DNA of 64,000 nucleotides from Brevundimonas aurantiaca. GTDB taxonomy: Bacteria; Pseudomonadota; Alphaproteobacteria; Caulobacterales; Caulobacteraceae. Position numbers and translations under genes: made by a program. The DNA is taken from assembly GCF_014199955.1 (NCBI RefSeq), contig NZ_JACHOQ010000005.1:1-64000 (forward strand), written 5' to 3'. The notes under the pieces were generated by a model. That model was not told the DNA's origin. It saw nothing but the letters and a program-made list of their open reading frames with translations, and ran no database searches. Position 1 is the stretch's first letter, and the number at the start of each line of letters is the position of its first letter. Of this stretch, positions 24,038 through 30,676 are shown in pieces.

Positions 24038-24056
24038 GTTACATGAAACGTGTAAC
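24038..24056. promoter_or_regulatory. Dyad in the yjfI/yjfK divergent promoter region
   Basis: GTTACA-N7-TGTAAC is a 6-bp inverted repeat centred in a 19-base site, just upstream of the yjfI start and inside the divergent gap. It could bind a dimeric regulator controlling both arms, possibly the YjfI N-terminal domain itself. Inference only. Confidence 0.4.
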
Positions 24057-24171
24057 ATGAACGCTTGACATGATGCAAGATCGGGCAGAGGTTGCGCGTA
24101 TGAACCGCTTCGTTCCGTCGCTCTTGCGTCCGAGGCTCGCCCTTGGCGTCCATGGGGCCTAGATAGTCGCC

Positions 24172-24819
24172 ATGTTCAAGAAACTCTTCGGATCGTCGAA
24201 CAAGGCTGAGCCCGCATCGAAGCTGGCGGCGGTGCGCAACATCACCGTGGGTCGGACCGTGTCGCTGGACCCGTTGGCCTGGCGGCGGCTGGGCGAAGAG
24301 ACCCGTTTCGCACTGGATCGCGACGTGCTCGACATCTCGGCTCAGGGGCTGATCAGTCTGGAAAGCGGCCAGTTCGTCCATCGCTTCTACACCGACGACC
24401 ACGTCATGCTTCAGGCCATGAGTGACGACGAGGCGGGGCTGGAGAACTATGATTTCAGCCTGTTCGTGCCCTGGACCTCGGCCTATCCGCCGGGAGAGCG
24501 GGAACGGCGGGTCTGGCGCGACCGGCTGTCGGCGCCGGTCTTCCACGGGGCGGCCGAGGACCTGCCCGACTATCCGCGGTTCTGGTTCTCCGAGAGCGAC
24601 GCGATCCAGCCGCCGGTCACCCTGTGGGAGACCGTCTGGGACGACCGGACCGCGACCAAGCCCTACGCCAGGATCTTCCAGACCTGTATGCTGTATGCGC
24701 GGGAGCTGGCGGGCGGGCGCGAACTGATGATCGCCCTGGAGCAGCAGCCCGAGGGCGGCGAGACGACGCATGAGATCATGATCGGCATTCCGCTGGAAAT
24801 GGCCGAGTTCCGCGCCTGA
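24172..24819 (+). CDS. yjfK: YjfK-like DUF2491 protein
   Basis: A 215-residue soluble protein with no signal peptide or membrane span after the short basic start MFKKLFGSSNK. The body (RTVSLDPLAWRRLGEETRF, then GLISLESGQFVHRFYTDDHVMLQ, and LFVPWTSAYPPG) matches the DUF2491 family, represented by E. coli YjfK. Biochemical activity is unknown. The gene opens the plus-strand arm of the divergent module and precedes the YjfL-like DUF350 protein by 27 bases. Conservation of this gene order with PspA-, DUF350- and ATP-grasp-encoding genes suggests a membrane-associated complex or pathway. Confidence 0.8.
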   Translation: MFKKLFGSSNKAEPASKLAAVRNITVGRTVSLDPLAWRRLGEETRFALDRDVLDISAQGLISLESGQFVHRFYTDDHVMLQAMSDDEAGLENYDFSLFVPWTSAYPPGERERRVWRDRLSAPVFHGAAEDLPDYPRFWFSESDAIQPPVTLWETVWDDRTATKPYARIFQTCMLYARELAGGRELMIALEQQPEGGETTHEIMIGIPLEMAEFRA

Positions 24820-24846
24820 GGGCGTGTTTAAAGAGGGGAAGACCGA

Positions 24847-25260
24847 ATGTTCGACTGGTTCCTGTTTCAGCAAGGTGCGATCGCCTTTCTGATCGCCTTC
24901 GCCGTAGCGGGCGGCTTCACCCTGGCGTTCAAGCTGCTCTACCAGTGGGTCACGCCGTACCACGAGCATACGCTGATCCGGCAGGGCAATACGGCCGCCG
25001 CCATTGCGTTGGGTGGCGCCCTGATCGGCTATGTCCTGCCGCTGGCCTCGGCCCTGTCCCATACGGTCAGCCTGGCCGAGTTCGCCGCCTGGGCCCTGCT
25101 GGCCGGGGTGATCCAGATCGTGGTCTTCGTCACCATCAGCCGCCTGGCCTTCCGCAATCTGGTGGCCCGGATCGAGGCGGGCGAGATCGCGGCGGCTGTC
25201 TATCTGGCCTCCATCTCGATCTGTGTCGGCCTGCTAAACGCCGCCTGCATGACCTCGTGA
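24847..25260 (+). CDS. yjfL: YjfL-like DUF350 membrane protein
   Basis: A 137-residue membrane protein with four spans (about 10-32, 50-72, 78-100, 112-133). The family DUF350 is identified by the second-half pattern GNTAAAIALGGALIGYVLPLASAL and the internal repeat LARIEAGEIAAAVYLASISICVGLLNAAC; DUF350 proteins contain two similar two-helix units. Transport or channel activity is suspected in the family but unproven. An AGAGGGGA ribosome-binding site precedes the ATG. It lies between YjfK- and YjfM-like genes, 5 bases before the latter. Confidence 0.82.
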   Translation: MFDWFLFQQGAIAFLIAFAVAGGFTLAFKLLYQWVTPYHEHTLIRQGNTAAAIALGGALIGYVLPLASALSHTVSLAEFAAWALLAGVIQIVVFVTISRLAFRNLVARIEAGEIAAAVYLASISICVGLLNAACMTS

Positions 25261-25265
25261 CCGCC

Positions 25266-25895
25266 ATGACCGACCACAACAATGGATCGGGCGATCTGCC
25301 CCAGACAAGGACGATGCGACGGCTGAAGCGGTCGCGTGTCCTGCACATCGGAAGCCTGATGGCCACGGCCGGCTTTACGCTGGCGGCCTGCGATTCTCCG
25401 GACGTTCCAGCCCCGCGGGCCGAGGCCGAGCCGGCGCTGGTCTATGCCTCGCTGGATGAGTGTCGGACCGCCGACGTCATACCCGACGCCCAGTGCGACG
25501 CTGCCCTGGCCAAGGCGCAGGAGGATGCGGCGCGGACTGCTCCACGCTACGCCACGCGCGAGGAGTGCGAGGGCCAATGGGGCCCATCGCAGTGCCAGCC
25601 GAACAATCAGGGCGGGGGATCCTTCTTCACCCCGCTGCTGGCCGGCTTCGTCATCGGCCAGATGCTGGACGGCGGGCGATACTATGGCGGGGGTCCGCTG
25701 TATCGGGATCGCGAGGACCGCTATGTGAACGGATACGGCGGCGGCTATGCCTATCGCGACTACCGGACCGGTCGGATGGTGACGACGCGCGACAACGGAG
25801 ATGTCGTGAAGCAGGCGCCGACGCGGGTACAGAGCCGGACCACGGTCGTCTCGCGCGGCGGCTTCGGCGGCGGGGGGCGCAGTTTCGGCGGCTGA
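25266..25895 (+). CDS. yjfM: YjfM-like DUF1190 lipoprotein
   Basis: A 209-residue exported protein. The lipobox is FTLAAC (Cys about 46) after a long basic N-region; an internal ATG at residue 17 (MRRLKRSRVLHIGSL) would give a shorter, more normal lipoprotein signal. The mature part has repeated cysteine pairs (YASLDECRTADVIPDAQC and YATREECEGQWGPSQC) and a Gly/Tyr-rich tail ending in GGFGGGGRSFGG. This is the DUF1190 (YgiB/YjfM) layout; the tail may sit at or near the outer membrane. It is the last gene of the plus-strand arm, followed by a strong terminator. Confidence 0.82.
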   Translation: MTDHNNGSGDLPQTRTMRRLKRSRVLHIGSLMATAGFTLAACDSPDVPAPRAEAEPALVYASLDECRTADVIPDAQCDAALAKAQEDAARTAPRYATREECEGQWGPSQCQPNNQGGGSFFTPLLAGFVIGQMLDGGRYYGGGPLYRDREDRYVNGYGGGYAYRDYRTGRMVTTRDNGDVVKQAPTRVQSRTTVVSRGGFGGGGRSFGG

Positions 25896-25921
25896 ACTCG
25901 TCCCTTCGCCAGAATCGGACG

Positions 25922-25953
25922 ACGGCCCGCAGGTTGCGCCTGCGGGCCGTTTT
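25922..25953 (+). terminator. Rho-independent terminator after yjfM-like gene
   Basis: ACGGCCCGCAGG and CCTGCGGGCCGT form a perfect 12-bp stem around a TTGCG loop, directly followed by TTTTGCTTG. It closes the yjfKLM-like operon. Confidence 0.9.
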
Positions 25954-26074
25954 GCTTGTGTGAGAAGGTCGAACGCGACAGGGCCGTGAAGTTTGAATGA
26001 AAAGGCCTGTCACACATTGAGGGGGCCTGAGAGCCCGTCGTTGAAGCGCCTAGAACTCACTGGGGGCTACTCAC

Positions 26075-28834
26075 ATGAAGAACCGAATTCTGGGCACGAC
26101 GGCCTTCGCCGTGGTCGCTGCAACGCCGTTCGTCGCCTTGGCGCAGACCGCCGAACCGGCCGCCGTCGCGAGCCAGGCCACAGCCACTCTGGACGAGATC
26201 GTCGTCACCGGCTCCTATCGCCGCAGCCTTGAAGAGGCGGTCGACATCAAGCGCAAGACGGTCGGCTTCTCGGACTCCATCGTCGCCACCGACGTCGCCA
26301 ACTTCCCCGAACAGAACCTAGCCGAGGCGCTGCAGCGCATCCCAGGTGTCACCATCGAACGCAACCGCGGCCTGGGCCAGCGCGTCAACGTGCGCGGCCT
26401 GCCCAGCGATTTCACCTTCGTCAGCATCAACGGCCTGGCCACCGCCTCGGGCAGCGGCGGTCGTGACGTCGAGTTCGACATCTTCGCCTCGGAAATCATC
26501 CAGCAGGTGACGGTCCAGAAGTCGCCGCGCGCCGCCGATGAAGAAGGCGGCATCGCCGGTTCGGTCAATATCTCGACCGCCCGTCCGTTCGATTACGCCG
26601 GTCGCCGGGTCGTCGGTTCGGTGGAGGGCGCCTACAACTCCATCTCCGAAGAGATCGATCCCAAGATCGCCTTCCTGGCCAGCGACACCTGGGGCGACTT
26701 CGGGGCCCTGGTGTCCTTCTCGACGGCCCGCCGCACCAACCGCACCGACTCGGAATCGGGCATCAACTTCCGCCCGATGTCGCGCTTCCTGGCGACCTCG
26801 ACCGGCGCCCGGGGGACCCAGGCGGCGGCGGTTCTGCTGCGAGACGCCGGCATCGCCATTCCGAACCGGTCCGACACCAATGTCACCAACCGGATCATCT
26901 TCCAGGACAAGGTCGGCGACCGCGCCTATCTGAACACCCAGGATCAGTGGGGCGGCACCGTCTCTCTGCAGTATCGCCCGTCGTCGAACTTCAGCCTGGC
27001 CTTCGACGCCATGATCGGCAGCTACGACACGACCGAGGACGAGTATGATGCGGCGGCCTATTCGGCCTCCAGCCGCTCGACCCTGGAGACGATCCACGAA
27101 TATGACGCCACAACCCTGGCCGACTACGGCATGGTGGTGCTGCGCGACGTCTCCTACACCGCGACCCAGCACGAGATGCTCAGCAAGGAGCGCATCAACG
27201 AAACCGACTACCAGCAGTTTGGAACCGAACTGAACTGGAGCGGGGACAGCTGGAAACTGCACGCCATCGCCGGCTATTCCGGCGCCGAGAAGACCCTGGA
27301 CTACGCCAACCTGAAGCACGTGGCCTATGCGCCGTCGCGGACGCGCTGGACGGCCGAAGGCGGCGAGACGATCCAGAGCGCCAACCCGGCCTCGATCGAC
27401 ATGTACAACTCGCCCTCGCGCTATCTGTTCGAGGCGTATGAGACCACCTACGAAGAGATCAACGACGACAAGTACGCCGCCCAGATCGACTTCACCCATT
27501 ACCTCGACTTCAGCTTCTTCCCGGCGCTGAAGAGCGTCCAGGTCGGCGCGCGCTACACGGACAAGTCCAAGGAGCGTCAGTACGGTTCGCTGAACATCCA
27601 GGGCTCCGGCGCAGGCAAGGTCGACTATGTGGGGCGCCCGATGTCGCAGAGCGAACTGACGCCGATCGGCGATCTGGTGCCCGGCGGCGACTACAGCATC
27701 CGCGACCTGAACTGGAGCCAGGTCTCGAACGACTACGCCCGTCGCACCTTCCGCTATGACGGCTTCTTCACTCCCTTCAACGTCGGCGACTACTACGAGG
27801 TGACGGAAGAGGTTCTGGCCGCCTACGCCATGGCTGACCTGGAGTTCGACCTGGGACCGGTGCCGGTCGCCGTCAACGGCGGCGCCCGCTACATCGACAC
27901 CTCGATCACCTCTTCGGGCTATCACCAGATTCAAACGCCGACCGGCGGCACCACCTATACGCCGGAGCCGGTGTCCAGCGACGGCAGCTACGACAAGGTC
28001 CTGCCCAGCCTGAACATCACTGCCGACCTGACCGACAGCCTGATCTTCCGCGCCGCAGCATCCGAGACCCTGATCCGTCCGGCCCTGACGGACCTGGCCT
28101 ACAAGCGCACGGCCAGCTGGAACTCGTTCCGCTTCACCGACGGCAACCCCAACCTGAAGCCGACCTACGCCAAACAGTGGGAAGCCGGTCTGGAACAGTA
28201 TCTGGGCGACGGCGGCCTGCTGGCGGTCTCCTACTTCTGGAAGGAGATCGAGGGCGTGGTGCGTCAGGCCCTGACGGGCACGGTGCCGAACGTCACCAAG
28301 TACAACGCCAACGGCTCGATCGACGGCGTCTACACCTTCGACGTCTATCAGCCGATCAACGAGCCCGGCTCCTACGAGGTCAGCGGCGTGGAGCTGGTCG
28401 CCGTCGTGCCCTTCGGCCAGTTCTTCTCACCGCTGGAAGGCTTCGGGATCAACGCCAACTACACGGTGCTGGACAGCTCGCTGACCGGCTCGTCGACCCT
28501 GGACATCCCGACGCCGCCCATTGGTCTGGCCGACAACACCTACAACGTCACCCTGTTCTACGAGAACGACAAGCTGCAGGCCCGCGCCTCCTACAACTAC
28601 AAGGACGAGTATGTCGAAGCCATCGGCTATGAGATGTACCCGATCACGCGCGAGGGCTATGGCCAGGTCGATCTGTCGGCCAGCTATCGCGTGACCGACA
28701 GCCTCCAGCTCAATGTGGAAGGCATCAACGTCACGGACGAGGCGACCAAGGGATACACGATGGATCCCTCCTTCCCGACCATGTACGAAAAGTCGGGACG
28801 CCGTATCAACTTCGGCCTGCGGATGGAGTTCTGA
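26075..28834 (+). CDS. TonB-dependent receptor (Caulobacter/Xanthomonas type)
   Basis: A 919-residue outer-membrane receptor. The signal peptide MKNRILGTTAFAVVAATPFVALAQ is followed by TonB box LDEIVVTGSYRRSLEEAVD. The plug contains LAEALQRIPGVTIERNRGLGQRVNVRGL and the barrel ends in INFGLRMEF. The length and the plug wording are typical of the large TonB receptors abundant in Caulobacter and Xanthomonas, many of which import plant-derived oligosaccharides. No STN domain is present. Its immediate neighbours are a terminator upstream and a hairpin downstream, so it is monocistronic. The substrate cannot be inferred from context. Confidence 0.9.
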   Translation: MKNRILGTTAFAVVAATPFVALAQTAEPAAVASQATATLDEIVVTGSYRRSLEEAVDIKRKTVGFSDSIVATDVANFPEQNLAEALQRIPGVTIERNRGLGQRVNVRGLPSDFTFVSINGLATASGSGGRDVEFDIFASEIIQQVTVQKSPRAADEEGGIAGSVNISTARPFDYAGRRVVGSVEGAYNSISEEIDPKIAFLASDTWGDFGALVSFSTARRTNRTDSESGINFRPMSRFLATSTGARGTQAAAVLLRDAGIAIPNRSDTNVTNRIIFQDKVGDRAYLNTQDQWGGTVSLQYRPSSNFSLAFDAMIGSYDTTEDEYDAAAYSASSRSTLETIHEYDATTLADYGMVVLRDVSYTATQHEMLSKERINETDYQQFGTELNWSGDSWKLHAIAGYSGAEKTLDYANLKHVAYAPSRTRWTAEGGETIQSANPASIDMYNSPSRYLFEAYETTYEEINDDKYAAQIDFTHYLDFSFFPALKSVQVGARYTDKSKERQYGSLNIQGSGAGKVDYVGRPMSQSELTPIGDLVPGGDYSIRDLNWSQVSNDYARRTFRYDGFFTPFNVGDYYEVTEEVLAAYAMADLEFDLGPVPVAVNGGARYIDTSITSSGYHQIQTPTGGTTYTPEPVSSDGSYDKVLPSLNITADLTDSLIFRAAASETLIRPALTDLAYKRTASWNSFRFTDGNPNLKPTYAKQWEAGLEQYLGDGGLLAVSYFWKEIEGVVRQALTGTVPNVTKYNANGSIDGVYTFDVYQPINEPGSYEVSGVELVAVVPFGQFFSPLEGFGINANYTVLDSSLTGSSTLDIPTPPIGLADNTYNVTLFYENDKLQARASYNYKDEYVEAIGYEMYPITREGYGQVDLSASYRVTDSLQLNVEGINVTDEATKGYTMDPSFPTMYEKSGRRINFGLRMEF

Positions 28835-28930
28835 TCCATTCCCACAAGCGAACCTCATGTCGAAAGCGGGGGGCGACCGACGTCGTCCTTCGCCTTCCCC
28901 GGCCCAACCCGGCGGGACAGAGGCCGGCGC

Positions 28931-28958
28931 GACGCCCCTTCCGCGAGGAGGGGGCGTC
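28931..28958 (+). terminator. Hairpin after TonB receptor gene
   Basis: GACGCCCC and GGGGCGTC form an 8-bp stem with a 12-base loop, in which CCT/AGG can pair further, followed by TTCGCTTAG. It probably terminates the receptor mRNA and separates it from the sigma-factor gene. Confidence 0.65.
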
Positions 28959-29000
28959 TTCGCTTAGTCGCGTCTGAGTGTCCAGGTGAGCGGGGCGACC

Positions 29001-29504
29001 ATGTCGCTTGATCAGGTCTTCGCCGGCCTGCGGCGCGATCTCATGGCCTATGTCCAGCGCCGCGGCCTGTCGGCCGAGGACGCGGAGGACGTGGCCCAGG
29101 AAGCCTTCACGCGTTTCCACCGCGCGGGCCACGATCTGACGGGGCCGGACGCCCGCCCCCTGTTGTTCGTCATCGCCCGAAACCTTCAGGCGGATCGGTG
29201 GAAGGCCGCTGGTCGGACGGGGGTTCGGGGCACGGACGACATCCACGCCCTCGACGCTTCGCCGCGCGCCGTGGCGAGCGAGGCGCCTGCCGCCGACCAG
29301 CAGCTGATCGGCCGAGAGAATCTGGCTGCGGCCGCCCGCGTCATCCGCGCCCTGCCGCCGCGAACCCGAGACGCCTTTCTATTGCACCGGTTCGAGGACC
29401 AGACCTACGTCCAGATCGCCAAACGTCTGGGCGTGTCGGTCAGCATGGTCGAAAAACACATTGCCGAAGCTCTCCGTCAGCTGAAGATTTCACGCGATGG
29501 CTGA
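29001..29504 (+). CDS. FecI-like ECF sigma factor
   Basis: A 167-residue extracytoplasmic-function sigma factor. Region 2 is at about 8-75 (DLMAYVQRRGLSAEDAEDVAQEAFTRFHR, binding core RNA polymerase and the -10 element). Region 4 is at about 110-160 (LPPRTRDAFLLHRFEDQTYVQIAKRLGVSVSMVEKHI, a helix-turn-helix for the -35 element). This wording is characteristic of the FecI group. A GTG five codons upstream is an alternative start. The next genes encode a FecR-type anti-sigma factor and an STN-bearing TonB receptor, making a complete cell-surface signalling set; the sigma factor should drive the receptor and perhaps the phospholipase gene after it. Confidence 0.9.
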   Translation: MSLDQVFAGLRRDLMAYVQRRGLSAEDAEDVAQEAFTRFHRAGHDLTGPDARPLLFVIARNLQADRWKAAGRTGVRGTDDIHALDASPRAVASEAPAADQQLIGRENLAAAARVIRALPPRTRDAFLLHRFEDQTYVQIAKRLGVSVSMVEKHIAEALRQLKISRDG

Positions 29505-29582
29505 GGGGTTCGCTGAAACTGTCGTTGTGAGTCTTGAAGGCGTCGGCGCCCCATCCCCCCGCCGCGTCCCGGAGCGTTCTGT

Positions 29583-30596
29583 TTGCGCATGATCCAGCGC
29601 CTGACATCCCTGTTTGATCGTCGGCCGCTGACCGCCGAAGCCTGGCTGGCGCGCATGCGACGGCCGGACGTCTCCGCACGCGACCAGGCGGCCTTCCTCG
29701 AATGGCTGGAGGCGGACGAGGCTCATCTGGACCAGTACGAGGCCGCGAAGAGGGGGGTGGCGGAACTGTCGCCGTTGGGCGATGTCTTTGCGGCCGATCT
29801 GGCGCGTCTTCGGGGGCGACGGAATGTCGTGTCCCAGAGACGTATGCTGATCGCCGGCGGCCTGGCGACAGGCGCGGTGGCGGCGGTGGCCGCCGTCGCT
29901 CTGGTCCTGCCCGGCGCGGGGCAGGAGCCCGCCGTCGCGGCCGGTCGTGTTTACGCCAGCGCGCCGGGCGAGATCACGGATGTGACGCTGGAAGACGGGT
30001 CGCGCGTCACCCTGGATTCCGACACGCGGATCCAGGTCGCCTATGGCCGCGACGCCCGCCGCGTGACCCTGATGCAGGGCGCCGCCTATTTCGACGTCGC
30101 CCACAATGTCGAACGACCCTTCCAGGTCTCTGTCGAGGATCGCTACGTCATCGTGACGGGGACGCGGTTCGCGGCGGCGCTGAGGAAGGGTCAGGCGGAG
30201 GTGTCTCTGCTGGAGGGTCGGGTCGCCGTAGGGCGGACGGACGTCGGCCGCGCGCGTGCGATGGAGCGCGCCGTCGCCCTGGCGCCGGGGCAGCAGGCCG
30301 TTTTCAAACGGGGCGTCAACCGCATCAGCCTTCGTCGGGTCGACGTCGAGGCGGCCACCGCCTGGCGCGAGCGCAGACTGGTCTTCCACGATGCGCCCCT
30401 GTCGGTCGTGGTCGAAGAGGCGGGGCGCTACGCAGGCGCGCCTCTGGTGATCGCCGACCCCGCCCTCGCCGAGATGCGCGTGACGGCGGTTTTGCCCCTG
30501 ACGGACGAGGCGAAACTGATCGACCGGCTGGACGCCCTGTTGCCGATCTCGATCGAACTTGGCGAAGACGGCCGGGTCCTGATCCGCGCCGAATAG
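29583..30596 (+). CDS. FecR-type anti-sigma regulator
   Basis: A 337-residue single-span inner-membrane regulator. The cytosolic N-terminus (AEAWLARMRRPDVSARDQAAFLEWLEADEAHLDQYE) is the FecR N-domain that holds the sigma factor. One membrane segment lies at about 88-110. The periplasmic FecR domain follows (TLEDGSRVTLDSDTRIQVAY, VTLMQGAAYFDVAHN, TGTRFAAALRKGQAEVSLLEGRV). The start chosen is TTG with GGAG 8 bases before it; ATG two codons later is possible. It should relay ligand occupancy from the STN domain of the downstream receptor to the FecI-like sigma factor. Confidence 0.9.
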   Translation: MRMIQRLTSLFDRRPLTAEAWLARMRRPDVSARDQAAFLEWLEADEAHLDQYEAAKRGVAELSPLGDVFAADLARLRGRRNVVSQRRMLIAGGLATGAVAAVAAVALVLPGAGQEPAVAAGRVYASAPGEITDVTLEDGSRVTLDSDTRIQVAYGRDARRVTLMQGAAYFDVAHNVERPFQVSVEDRYVIVTGTRFAAALRKGQAEVSLLEGRVAVGRTDVGRARAMERAVALAPGQQAVFKRGVNRISLRRVDVEAATAWRERRLVFHDAPLSVVVEEAGRYAGAPLVIADPALAEMRVTAVLPLTDEAKLIDRLDALLPISIELGEDGRVLIRAE

Positions 30597-30676
30597 GTCT
30601 ATCGCAGAGCTGTCACGCAAGCGCGCTAAGCGTTGCGTCTTCGTTGTTCGCTATCCTGTCTCAAGGCGCCGTTCGC

